59,088 bases of DNA from an uncultured bacterium (GTDB lineage: Bacteria > Bacillota > Clostridia > Peptostreptococcales > Anaerovoracaceae), in contig CAJMLL010000010.1 of assembly GCA_905214225.1 (NCBI GenBank), positions 1 through 59,088 of the forward strand, written 5' to 3'. Shown one piece after another: positions 9,335 to 16,788 of the stretch. The notes under the pieces were generated by a model. The model saw only the letters and a list, made by a program, of their open reading frames with translations. It had not been told where the DNA came from and made no database searches. The position numbers were made by a program, and so were the translations under genes. How positions within the stretch are numbered: the stretch's first letter is position 1; the number at the start of each line of letters is the position of its first letter.

Positions 9335-9370
9335 AATCCCCTGCAGGCCATTGGGTCCGCAGGGGATTTT
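9335..9370 (+). terminator. Intrinsic terminator after the hydrolase
   Basis: AATCCCCTGC (9335-9344) pairs with GCAGGGGATT (9359-9368) and runs into TTTT. Confidence 0.75.
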
Positions 9371-9389
9371 ATATGCAGTGAAAACTCTC

Positions 9390-9418
9390 TTGCGGAATAA
9401 ATAGGGGTATGATATATT
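9390..9418 (+). promoter_or_regulatory. Promoter of the decayed surface-protein gene
   Basis: TTGCGG (9390-9395) and TATATT (9413-9418) are separated by 17 bp, a good sigma-A layout. It lies just before the broken reading frame at 9470, so the promoter seems to have outlived the gene. Confidence 0.55.
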
Positions 9419-9469
9419 TAACTAAGGTTAGATAGTTCGAACATAGATATAGGGAATCCCCGGTACTAA

Positions 9470-9934
9470 CCAACGGCAGCAGGTATTTACACGCTGAAGC
9501 TGAAGGCGAGTCATTATGATGAGCAGCAGATTACGATTCAGGTAGGTGAGCAGGCAGATGCTGCCGGCGCGGGAGAAACAGCCGGGAAGAAAATGACCGT
9601 TGTGCCGGAGCTGTACTTCGATCAGAATCAGCATTATCTTCAGCTGAAGAGCTATAATCAGGATTTCCTGACCTGGTTAAAGAAGATTCAGTCGGTTTCT
9701 GTCAATGATGCCGTACTGAAGCCGGATAAGAACACCTGGTCTGCAAATGCCTGCGGAGTCAGTGACTCCTATGTGGCCGGGGAGTCTTCTCTGGCGCTGA
9801 CTTCAGATACTCTGAAGACCGGCGGTAACACCGTGAAAATCAAAGCGGACGGATATGAAGAGGTCACGCTGAAGATTACGAGAACAAAAGGAGACGGCTG
9901 GTTTACTCCGGATACGTTTGCGATTGAAAAATAA
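9470..9934 (+). pseudogene. C-terminal remnant of a surface protein with Shr-like/DUF1533 repeats
   Basis: An open frame runs from a TAA at 9467 to 9934 without a usable start near its beginning; the first ATG is at 9593. Its first residues (AGIYTLKLKASHYDEQQITI) are the end of a domain that repeats later as NTVKIKADGYEEVTLKIT. This pattern fits the Shr-like Hb-interacting domain (PF07550, formerly DUF1533) of clostridial cell-surface proteins. Signal peptide, N-terminal domains and any sorting motif are absent. A promoter (9390-9418) and a terminator (9956-9995) still flank it. The reading is a 5'-deleted gene; a short expressed protein starting at 9593 is possible but less likely. Confidence 0.6.
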
Positions 9935-9955
9935 AATGAGAGCAGAATAACAATT

Positions 9956-9995
9956 AGAGACCGCAGAGGCAGAGCATGCCGAAGCGGTCTCTTTT
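9956..9995 (+). terminator. Intrinsic terminator after the remnant gene
   Basis: AGAGACCGC (9956-9964) pairs with GCGGTCTCT (9984-9992), followed by TTT. Confidence 0.75.
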
Positions 9996-10028
9996 CTGCC
10001 ATCCTCACAGAAAAACCATATAGCGACA

Positions 10029-10057
10029 TTGAGGCAATGGGAATACTGTGATAAAAT
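10029..10057 (+). promoter_or_regulatory. Promoter for the Xaa-Pro aminopeptidase
   Basis: TTGAGG (10029-10034) and TAAAAT (10052-10057) are 17 bp apart. The start would be near 10064, leaving a leader of about 100 nt. Confidence 0.5.
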
Positions 10058-10161
10058 GATTAATTGGGACATGGGTAATTTTCTGTGTCTCTTAATCCAA
10101 TATGGTGCTTTTACAGATTCCTACACGCAGGGGTCAGATAAAGGTAGAGAGGTGAAACAAA

Positions 10162-11949
10162 ATGAAAAAAGAAATTGTAGAGCTTCGTGAGAAAATGAAA
10201 GAGAACGGAATTGACGTATATTTCGTTCCATCCGGTGACTACCACAGTTCCGAGTACGTAAATGATTACTTCAAGGAGCGTGAGTTTGCTTCCGGTCTAA
10301 CCGGTGAATCCGGTGAGCTGATCGTTGACAGCGAGGGCGCTTATCTGTGGACTGACGGAAGATATTTCCTGCAGGCTGAGACACAGCTGGCAGGTTCTGA
10401 GATTGAGCTGATGAGAATGGCTGAGCCGGGCGTTCCGACGGTTGAGGAATTCCTGGAAGACCTGGCTAAGAAGCATAAGGGCTTCACATTCGGATACTAC
10501 GGCCGCGTTCTGAACGCAGACAGAGGAAATGAGCTGAAGGATCTTCTGAGTAAGTATGACGTTCAGTTCAAGCTGGATAAGGACCTGGTGGGAGAAGTCT
10601 GGACAGACAGACCGGAACTGAAGCCGACAGAAATTTACGAGCTGCCGCTTTCCACAGTCGGAAAGACATGTGAGCAGAAGCTTGCTGATGTCCGCAAGGC
10701 GATGGCAGACAAGGGTGCTGACTACCTGCTGATCACAGATCTGATGGAGAGTGCATGGCTCTTCAACCTGCGTGCAGATGATATCGCATATACACCGGTA
10801 TTCTTCGGATACACACTGCTGAGCCAGGACGACGTCAAGCTGTTCGTCATGGACGGAGCACTGAAGAAAGACGCATCCGGCAAGCCGGTACTTCCTTCTG
10901 ACCAGCTTGATTTTGTCCAGGTCGGAGACTACTACGACATCGACAAGGCTGTCGCTGCTCTGCCTGCTGACAAGACTCTGTGGGTTGACGAGGGAACATG
11001 CAACTACCTGCTGAGCCTGCAGATTCCTTCCGGCATGAAGGTTGTCAATGAGATGACTCCGATCGCCATGATGAAGGCGCAGAAGAACGAGACAGAGATC
11101 AAGAGCACGCTGAACGCTCATCTGAAGGACGGCGTTGCCATGGTCAACCTCATTTACTGGCTGAAGAATCATGTCGGCAAGGAAAAGATCACAGAGCTGG
11201 ACGTTGCTGCCAAGCTGAGAGGCTTCCGTGCTGAGCAGGAGGGATTCTTCGATATCTCCTTCGAGACCATTGCAGGATATGGAAAGAACGCTGCTGTCAT
11301 CCACTACGCACCGACTCCTGAGACAGACACAGAACTGCAGCCGGAAGGCTTCCTGCTGCTGGACTCCGGCGGGCACTACATGGACGGTACGACAGACATT
11401 ACCAGAACCATCAAGCTCGGACCTGTCACCCAGGAAATGATCGACGGATACACTTACGTTCTGAAGTCCCACATTGCTATGGCAACTGCTGAGATCACAC
11501 CGGATCAGAACGGAATTGATCTGGACAGAATCACCAGAGCTCCGATGAGAGCTGCAGGACTGGACTTCAAGCACGGCCTGAGCCACGGCATCGGCCACCT
11601 GCTGAGCGTTCATGAGGGACCGAACATCCTGAGAAGAGTTCCGACTCCGATCGAGCTGAGACCGAACATGGTTATGTCCGATGAGCCGGGTCTGTACATC
11701 GACGGAAAGTACGGCGTCCGTATCGAGAACGAGGTTCTGCTGAAGCAGAATGAGAAGGGCAACATCGTATTCCAGAGCATCACATACTGCCCGTATGAGA
11801 GAGAATGCATCAACACCGCTCTTCTGACCGATGAAGAACTCGAGTGGGTCAACAACTATAACAAGGACCTGCGTGAGAAGCTCGTTCCGCTGCTTGGCAA
11901 GGAGCAGGCTGAATTCGTCATGAAGGAGACTGAGCCTCTGACGAAGTAA
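10162..11949 (+). CDS. Xaa-Pro aminopeptidase (M24B family)
   Basis: A 595-residue creatinase-fold metallopeptidase that removes the first residue from peptides with proline in second position. It has the three-domain long form seen in clostridia and eukaryotic APP1. Metal ligands are visible: the aspartates in LLDSGGHYMDGTTDITRT near 397-414, the histidine in HGLSHGIGHLL near 471-481, and the glutamates in DEPGLY near 507 and GVRIENEV near 518. There is no signal peptide. GAGAGGTGA precedes the ATG. The codon choice (many GCT, GTT and CTG) resembles that of highly expressed genes here. It has its own promoter and is monocistronic. Confidence 0.94.
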   Translation: MKKEIVELREKMKENGIDVYFVPSGDYHSSEYVNDYFKEREFASGLTGESGELIVDSEGAYLWTDGRYFLQAETQLAGSEIELMRMAEPGVPTVEEFLEDLAKKHKGFTFGYYGRVLNADRGNELKDLLSKYDVQFKLDKDLVGEVWTDRPELKPTEIYELPLSTVGKTCEQKLADVRKAMADKGADYLLITDLMESAWLFNLRADDIAYTPVFFGYTLLSQDDVKLFVMDGALKKDASGKPVLPSDQLDFVQVGDYYDIDKAVAALPADKTLWVDEGTCNYLLSLQIPSGMKVVNEMTPIAMMKAQKNETEIKSTLNAHLKDGVAMVNLIYWLKNHVGKEKITELDVAAKLRGFRAEQEGFFDISFETIAGYGKNAAVIHYAPTPETDTELQPEGFLLLDSGGHYMDGTTDITRTIKLGPVTQEMIDGYTYVLKSHIAMATAEITPDQNGIDLDRITRAPMRAAGLDFKHGLSHGIGHLLSVHEGPNILRRVPTPIELRPNMVMSDEPGLYIDGKYGVRIENEVLLKQNEKGNIVFQSITYCPYERECINTALLTDEELEWVNNYNKDLREKLVPLLGKEQAEFVMKETEPLTK

Positions 11950-11999
11950 TTCGGATACAAGACACAGATAAACATGCGCTTTTTTGTGATTTCTTTCAA

Positions 12000-12034
12000 T
12001 TGTCACCTTGTTTTCTGGTGACAAAGGTTGACAA
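12000..12034. promoter_or_regulatory. Candidate BirA (biotin repressor) operator
   Basis: TTGTCACC (12000-12007) and GGTTGACAA (12026-12034) form an imperfect inverted repeat like the TTGTnAACC/GGTTnACAA halves of BirA sites. The right half overlaps the -35 box of the bioB promoter. A nested GGTGACAA (12017-12024) pairs perfectly with the left half. The spacer is slightly longer than usual. Confidence 0.55.
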
Positions 12035-12056
12035 TCAAGAGCAAGACGTGTAATAT
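12028..12056 (+). promoter_or_regulatory. bioB-bioY promoter
   Basis: TTGACA (12028-12033) and TAATAT (12051-12056) are separated by exactly 17 bp, a near-consensus sigma-A promoter. The start would be about 12062-12064. Confidence 0.8.
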
Positions 12057-12058
12057 TA

Positions 12059-12112
12059 AAGCTGTTCCACGGCAGCTGGTGATGTTCACCGGCTCCGTGC
12101 CTCAGCTTTTTT
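12059..12112 (+). terminator. Terminator-like hairpin at the 5' end of the bio transcript
   Basis: AAGCTG (12059-12064) pairs with CAGCTT (12103-12108), with inner pairs CACGG/CCGTG and GGTGA/TCACC, followed by a T-run. It may terminate aminopeptidase transcripts, but it also overlaps the predicted bio start and could attenuate that transcript. Confidence 0.55.
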
Positions 12113-12191
12113 CTTTTGTCTGCATGCGGCAAAAGAAGAAGTGCAAGGAAGTAAACTACTGTTATATATTCAATCAATCAGGATAAATAAA

Positions 12192-13208
12192 ATGGATTAT
12201 CTGAATCTTGCGGAAGAAATTATTCAGGGAAAGCGTCTGAAAACGAGGGAAGAAGGTCAGCTTCTTCTGGACGCGCAGACGGAGAAAGAGCAGAAACAGC
12301 TGAGAGCCGGTGCGGATAAGATCCGGGAAGCCCTCTGCGGAGACAAAGTGGATCTCTGCTCCATCATCAGCGGCAGAAAGGGCGGATGTTCAGAAGACTG
12401 CAAGTTCTGCGCCCAGTCGGGGACCAGTTGCTCCGGCATTGGAAACTACGGATTCCTGCCGGATGACGTGTTCATGGAAGACTGTGAGAAACACTATAAA
12501 AAGGGTGTGGACCGCTACTCCATCGTTACGGCGGGGAGAAATCTCTCCGACAGGGATCTGGACGATGCAGTGAGAGTGTTCCATAAAATGCATGAAAAGT
12601 ATCCGGACATCGGACTCTGTGCCTCACACGGACTGGAGAGCCAGGAGGCATTCGACCGTCTGAAGGCTGCTGGCGTGGACATGGTGCACTGCAATATCGA
12701 AACATCCAGACGATATTTCCCGCAGGTCTGCAGCACACATACTTTTGAGGATAAGCTGGAGACGATCAAAAGAGCCCAGAAGGCTGGACTGAAAATCTGC
12801 TGCGGCGGAATCATCGGCATGGGAGAGAGCTGGCAAGACCGGCTGGACATGGCCCTGACCATCGCGGAAATCGGAGCGAAGTCGGTTCCGCTGAATGTGC
12901 TGATTCCCATTAAAGGAACGCCGTTTGGAGATCTTCCGCTTATGTCCAGAGAAGACATTCTGAAGACCGTGGCGATTTTCCGCTATATCAATCCGGAGGC
13001 GCAGATCCGGATCGCGGCGGGACGCTGCCGTTTCCCGGACGGAGGGACGGAGCTGTTCAGGTCGGGAGCCAATGCGACGATTACAGGCGATATGCTGACG
13101 ACAACGGGAAACAACATACAGGAAGACCGGACTATGCTGAAAGAAATGGGATTTGAGATTCATGAAGTTCCGGAAGTAAGAGAGGAGAGCAGCCATGCGT
13201 TCGAGTAA
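12192..13208 (+). CDS. bioB: Biotin synthase
   Basis: A 338-residue radical SAM enzyme that inserts sulfur into dethiobiotin to make biotin. The cluster motif CxxxCxxC is C66, C70 and C73 (GCSEDCKFCAQS). The later YNIET-type region (HCNIETS) and the GRC segment near residue 278 also match BioB. An upstream in-frame GTG (12141) would add 17 residues, but ATG 12192 gives the family length. bioY overlaps its last 14 bases, so the two are translationally coupled. No bioA, bioD or bioF is nearby, so the cell may use imported dethiobiotin or have these genes elsewhere. Confidence 0.95.
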   Translation: MDYLNLAEEIIQGKRLKTREEGQLLLDAQTEKEQKQLRAGADKIREALCGDKVDLCSIISGRKGGCSEDCKFCAQSGTSCSGIGNYGFLPDDVFMEDCEKHYKKGVDRYSIVTAGRNLSDRDLDDAVRVFHKMHEKYPDIGLCASHGLESQEAFDRLKAAGVDMVHCNIETSRRYFPQVCSTHTFEDKLETIKRAQKAGLKICCGGIIGMGESWQDRLDMALTIAEIGAKSVPLNVLIPIKGTPFGDLPLMSREDILKTVAIFRYINPEAQIRIAAGRCRFPDGGTELFRSGANATITGDMLTTTGNNIQEDRTMLKEMGFEIHEVPEVREESSHAFE

Positions 13209-13743
13209 AATTAAAGATATGACATTTATCGCAGTGATGACGGCGGTCATCTGTATTATGGGACCGCTGTCCATTCCAATTGGCCCGGTTCCGGTATCTC
13301 TGACCAACCTGGCTCTGTACATTACCATTTATGTTCTCGGGACCAGGCGTTCGGTCATTGCCTGCGGACTCTATCTTCTGATCGGTCTTGTGGGGCTTCC
13401 GGTATTCTCCGGATTCACAGGCGGCCCGCAGAAGCTGGTCGGACCGACAGGCGGATATCTGATCGGATTCATCTTCATGACCCTTGTTGCCGGACTGATT
13501 GTCGACCACTTCTATGAGAAGCGTATCATCAGCTTCTTAGGCATGTTCATTGCCACATGGATTCCGTATATGATGGGAACCTTCTGGCTGGCATACTCGG
13601 CACACATGAAGTTTTCCGCTGCCTTTGCCGCAGGTGTTCTTCCATTCATCATCGAGGATATGGTAAAGATGGGCATTGCGGCTGTCGGCGGACCGGTGCT
13701 GAAGGAACGTCTTTCCAGAGTCGGTCTTCTTGCGCGTGCGTAA
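13195..13743 (+). CDS. bioY: Biotin transporter BioY (ECF substrate-binding component)
   Basis: A 182-residue membrane protein with about six hydrophobic segments. BioY is the substrate-specific subunit of an energy-coupling-factor transporter that brings biotin into the cell, using shared EcfA/EcfT modules usually encoded elsewhere. The conserved N-terminal stretch PIGPVPVSLTNLA and the central GGPQKLVGPTGGYLIGF are typical of BioY. It starts inside the end of bioB, with GAGAGGAG upstream, so it is in the same BirA-type operon. A terminator follows at 13791-13831. Confidence 0.95.
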   Translation: MRSSKIKDMTFIAVMTAVICIMGPLSIPIGPVPVSLTNLALYITIYVLGTRRSVIACGLYLLIGLVGLPVFSGFTGGPQKLVGPTGGYLIGFIFMTLVAGLIVDHFYEKRIISFLGMFIATWIPYMMGTFWLAYSAHMKFSAAFAAGVLPFIIEDMVKMGIAAVGGPVLKERLSRVGLLARA

Positions 13744-13790
13744 TTTGTCAGGATAACTCCATTTCAAACACAATATATAGCAAGGAAAAG

Positions 13791-13831
13791 GTGCTTCCCG
13801 GATTGTACATATTCGGGAGGCCCTTTTTTTT
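13791..13831 (+). terminator. Intrinsic terminator after bioY
   Basis: CTTCCCG (13794-13800) pairs with CGGGAGG (13814-13820), including one G-U pair, then CCC and eight T. Confidence 0.75.
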
Positions 13832-13840
13832 GCGGTTTTA

Positions 13841-13849
13841 TGGTATAAT
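13841..13849 (+). promoter_or_regulatory. Extended -10 promoter for the PolC-like gene
   Basis: TGGTATAAT is an extended -10 element directly after the bioY terminator. No good -35 is visible. It lies about 60 bp before the PolC-like start. Confidence 0.5.
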
Positions 13850-13905
13850 AGAAGCTATACAAGTCTGTACGTTAACTTTTGTCAGAAAGGCAGAATAAAA
13901 ATAGT

Positions 13906-15288
13906 ATGAGAAAGCTAGTGTATTCAAAACTGCATGAGAAGTACGGGGATAATCCGGACCCGAGGATCAGGAAGAGAACGGACCTGGAGCTGCGTCTGAT
14001 GGAGATGTATCATCTTGCGGACCAGCTCAGAGCAGTCTATGATCTGGCCATGGATCTGAAGGAAAAGAAGATTCCTTATGCGATGGGAGGGGAAAGCGGA
14101 AATTCGCTGCTTCTCTATCTCCTTGGAATTACGGAAACCAATCCGCTTCCGGCACATTACTATGATCCGGAACGCCAGACCGTAGAGTTTGCCTATGATC
14201 TGGGCCATCAGGAGAGACGTTACCGCACGCTGATGAAGATCCGTGATGGTTATGATCTTCCGGAGAGGGGATTCGATCATGAAGGAACCTGGGAGTCCGA
14301 TGGTCACGAGCTGGCGCCGGAACTGTTCTGGGGAAATGAACCGGTGGAAATGGGAAGAATGAAGTCTCCCCAGATTTCCATGCGTGTGCCGGTGAAGGCA
14401 TTCGGAGATGTTAAGCGTTTCCTGAAGGATCAGCCGGCCCTTACCCAGTCCGGAAAGACAGAGAGCGATGGAATCGGATTTACCTGCGGCTGTCTTCATG
14501 TCATCAGCAGCATCATTCTTCCGGAAAGCAGTGAATCCTGGTATCAGCCCATGGATGCATCCAGAATCCGTGACTACTGTGTCACGCACTTCCAGTCGAT
14601 CCTGAAGCTGGATAACGGAAAGGTCCGCCCGCAGACCTTCCTGGGTGTTCTGAAGATGTACGGATTATCGAGAGGAAGCTGGTCCAATATTGTCAACCAG
14701 AAGGCCGTCGTGCTGCAGAGCGGAGAGGACGATACTGTATATACACTGAAAGATTTTGCTTATTCTCTGGATGTTGTGCCTGCTTTTTATGATGAAGTCA
14801 TGGATACGCTGATCGGTGAGGGCATGGACAGAAGCCAGGCCTATGAAGAGGCGGAGCGTGTTCATCACGGCCGGGGACTTACGGGAGGACTTACCAGAGT
14901 CTATTATGAAAATAACCGCCTGCCGTGGTGCAACTATGCGATTCATCTTTTTCCGAAGGCGCACGGAATCGAATACATGATTATGTGCTACCGGATTGAA
15001 CGGGACAGACAGATGAAGGCACAGAAAGAGGCGGAAAAGCAGCTTGAGCAGGAAAGAATCGCCGGAAAAGAAATGACCAAGCATGAGCTTGGCCATCAGG
15101 AAACGATTGAAATCAAGGCTGATGAAGCCTGGAAGCTGAGAGACGAAGATCCGAGGCTTCATAACAGAAATCTTGAGACGGAAAAGACCGGACAGTATCC
15201 GTCAGCGGATCAGCGCAGAAAAGCAGCGGAAGCAGAAGACCGCCGCGGTATCAGTCCTGCGGATCCAGGAAGGGGCGCAGAGTCTTAA
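13906..15288 (+). CDS. PolC-related protein lacking the palm aspartates
   Basis: A 460-residue protein that resembles pieces of the catalytic half of Gram-positive DNA polymerase III PolC. ESGNSLLLYLLGITETNPLP (63-82) matches the PolC stretch ending ITEVNPLPPHY. RPQTFLGVLKMYGLSRG (241-257) matches RPKTFSELVQISGLSHG, GMDRSQAYEEAERVHHGRGL matches GLEPSLAFKIMESVRKGKGL, and HLFPKAHGIEYMIMCYRI (347-364) matches MFPKAHAAAYVLMAVRI. The palm motif PDIDLNF is replaced by PQISMRV (155-161), so both catalytic aspartates are lost. Exonuclease, OB and PHP domains are missing. The tail after 365 is charged. ATG 13906 is preferred over TTG 13879. Function unknown, probably non-catalytic. Confidence 0.75.
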   Translation: MRKLVYSKLHEKYGDNPDPRIRKRTDLELRLMEMYHLADQLRAVYDLAMDLKEKKIPYAMGGESGNSLLLYLLGITETNPLPAHYYDPERQTVEFAYDLGHQERRYRTLMKIRDGYDLPERGFDHEGTWESDGHELAPELFWGNEPVEMGRMKSPQISMRVPVKAFGDVKRFLKDQPALTQSGKTESDGIGFTCGCLHVISSIILPESSESWYQPMDASRIRDYCVTHFQSILKLDNGKVRPQTFLGVLKMYGLSRGSWSNIVNQKAVVLQSGEDDTVYTLKDFAYSLDVVPAFYDEVMDTLIGEGMDRSQAYEEAERVHHGRGLTGGLTRVYYENNRLPWCNYAIHLFPKAHGIEYMIMCYRIERDRQMKAQKEAEKQLEQERIAGKEMTKHELGHQETIEIKADEAWKLRDEDPRLHNRNLETEKTGQYPSADQRRKAAEAEDRRGISPADPGRGAES

Positions 15289-16291
15289 GGAAGGCCAGAA
15301 GAAATCCGTTGATTCCAAGGTAGTTAATCCGTCTGTGGTGGGCGTAGATCAGATAGCCGCTCTCGATTCCGGGAAGTCTGGAAAAGGAGAACTGATCTTC
15401 GAAAACAGCGCTGCTGCTGCATCCTAATATGGATGCGGCATCCAGCACTGAAATGCCGTCAGACGGATGCTCCGGAAGAAATTCCAGCTCCGCTTCCCTG
15501 GATTTTGAAGAAGCTGTCAGATGATAGGGTTTTTCCGCGGTCGGGAAGACAATGGCATCGCTGATCGGAAGCCGGGATTTTACGTCTGCCTTAAGGCCGC
15601 GGTCGGTCGCGTGGATTTTTCCCGTGGTAAAGGCTGCTGAAGGCAGACCCAGATGGAACATAGCGCGGTGGAGGTCGCAGTTTTCCAGAATTGGAAGAAT
15701 CCGGAGAAGCTGCAGGATATCGTCATGGTTGTGCAGCATGATAGTCTGAAAAAGCCGGTCCTCTCCGGTGTTCAGATATTCCATGTAAAGCCGTACACTC
15801 TCGCCGCCGTCGATTTCATCATCACGGGCGCTGGAAAGCCCCATATAGATTTCAATGCTTTTCTGCCGGAGAGAAGGAAGAACCTGATGCAGTGGAGAAT
15901 AATTGCGAATCACCTGATACAGATCCAGATCATAAGGAGCTTCGATCGTCAGATGATATTTTTTTGCCCGCGTCTGAAGAAAAGGAATGTCGAAACGGCG
16001 TCCGTTATATGTGATGACGCAGTCCAGGGTCTGAAGAATCTGATCGGCAGCCAGGAGCAGGTCCTTTTCTTCTTCCGGAGACTGGGCGAACAGCTGAACG
16101 GCGTGCATGACAGAATTCCCCTCCGCATCCTTTTCCGGCAGGACGAAACCGATGAGGATCACCTTGTCCCTGTAAGGCCTCAGTCCCGTCGTTTCAATAT
16201 CTAATACGCCGCACTTAAGCGGGCTGAAGTACATGTCAAAGGCCTTGCTCTCGTAAGGCGCTTCTTTTATATAGTCATCTTGTCTGATCAT
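15251..16291 (-). CDS. YprB-type RNase H-like exonuclease
   Basis: A 346-residue protein with a DnaQ/RNase H-fold exonuclease domain of the YprB (RNase_H_2) type. DEDD-type acidic residues are visible: GVLDIETTGLRP (Exo I) near residue 28, ITYNGRRFDIPFL (Exo II) near 92-104, and HNHDDILQLL (Exo III) near 187. After about residue 220 the sequence is less conserved. It probably degrades single-stranded DNA or RNA, but the substrate is uncertain. Its 3' end overlaps the 3' end of the convergent PolC-like gene by 38 bp. No clear ribosome site was found, and its start is taken from the open frame. Confidence 0.8.
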   Translation of the reverse strand: MIRQDDYIKEAPYESKAFDMYFSPLKCGVLDIETTGLRPYRDKVILIGFVLPEKDAEGNSVMHAVQLFAQSPEEEKDLLLAADQILQTLDCVITYNGRRFDIPFLQTRAKKYHLTIEAPYDLDLYQVIRNYSPLHQVLPSLRQKSIEIYMGLSSARDDEIDGGESVRLYMEYLNTGEDRLFQTIMLHNHDDILQLLRILPILENCDLHRAMFHLGLPSAAFTTGKIHATDRGLKADVKSRLPISDAIVFPTAEKPYHLTASSKSREAELEFLPEHPSDGISVLDAASILGCSSSAVFEDQFSFSRLPGIESGYLIYAHHRRINYLGINGFLLAFLKTLRPFLDPQD

Positions 16292-16363
16292 GGGCAGATT
16301 CTGTCCCTTTCTGTTTTATCAAAATTTAGTAAAAGGGAAAACAATTTCCCGATTTGAAGTTAC

Positions 16364-16391
16364 GCATCCGGCAGGGCCGGATGCTGCTTTT
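16364..16391 (+). terminator. Hairpin with T-run in the 16.3-16.8 kb gap
   Basis: GCATCCGGC (16364-16372) pairs with GCCGGATGC (16376-16384), followed by TGCTTTTTA. No plus-strand gene ends nearby; it may stop plus-strand transcripts running antisense to the exonuclease gene. Confidence 0.45.
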
Positions 16392-16453
16392 TATATACCC
16401 CGTTCCGGCACTGGAAAAAGATTTCCTTTTTTCACCGGCTGTCCGGGTGTGGA

Positions 16454-16480
16454 ATCTGGATGCGCACAAAGCGTCCAGAT
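16454..16480. other. Inverted repeat in the hairpin-dense gap
   Basis: ATCTGGA (16454-16460) and TCCAGAT (16474-16480) pair perfectly, with an inner CGC/GCG. It lies beside the terminator-like hairpin at 16490-16514. Role unknown. Confidence 0.4.
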
Positions 16481-16482
16481 AA

Positions 16483-16571
16483 AATGAAAATGGACTGCAG
16501 GGAATGCAGTCCATCGTTCAAAAGGGGTATTGGGATTAGAGATTAATGAGGTTATCAGGGGGATAACCACA
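16483..16571 (-). ncRNA. Candidate small RNA or attenuated leader
   Basis: A minus-strand transcript starting near 16571 would begin with the hairpin GGTTATC/GATAACC (16568-16550). A 35-nt A/U-rich linker follows, then a perfect 10-bp stem (16514-16505 with 16499-16490) and the tract UUUUCAUUUU, a textbook terminator. The predicted RNA is about 85-90 nt. The exonuclease gene lies about 190 nt further on, so this could instead be an attenuated leader for that gene. No known RNA family was recognised. Confidence 0.5.
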
Positions 16572-16577
16572 GCTATT

Positions 16578-16606
16578 ATTATAGCGCGGCAGCGTCTGAA
16601 TTGCAA
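16578..16606 (-). promoter_or_regulatory. Minus-strand promoter for the small RNA candidate
   Basis: TTGCAA (16606-16601) and TATAAT (16583-16578) are separated by 17 bp on the minus strand. The -10 box is perfect. No gene starts immediately downstream. Confidence 0.65.
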
Positions 16607-16701
16607 GATATACAAGAATGTATCCTTAATTTTTCACCGCTTCTTTCCCTGATGTTGAAAAGAATTTGTCATCTGCCTTCATAGAAATGAAAGAGATTTT
16701 G

Positions 16702-16710
16702 TGATAGAAT
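16702..16710 (+). promoter_or_regulatory. Extended -10 promoter for the NUDIX gene
   Basis: TGATAGAAT is an extended -10 element about 80 bp before the NUDIX start. The -35 is poor. Confidence 0.4.
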
Positions 16711-16788
16711 ATGAGTTACAATAACCAGTAATGGTAAATCAGAAACAGGTAACATTTTCATTCTATTTGCATAAAGACGGAGAAAGCT

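Noticed and set aside
10297..12177. 626-residue open frame antisense to the Xaa-Pro aminopeptidase
   Set aside because: It runs opposite a clear metallopeptidase gene, has no ribosome site, and shows no recognisable domain; its length follows from the codon bias of the real gene.
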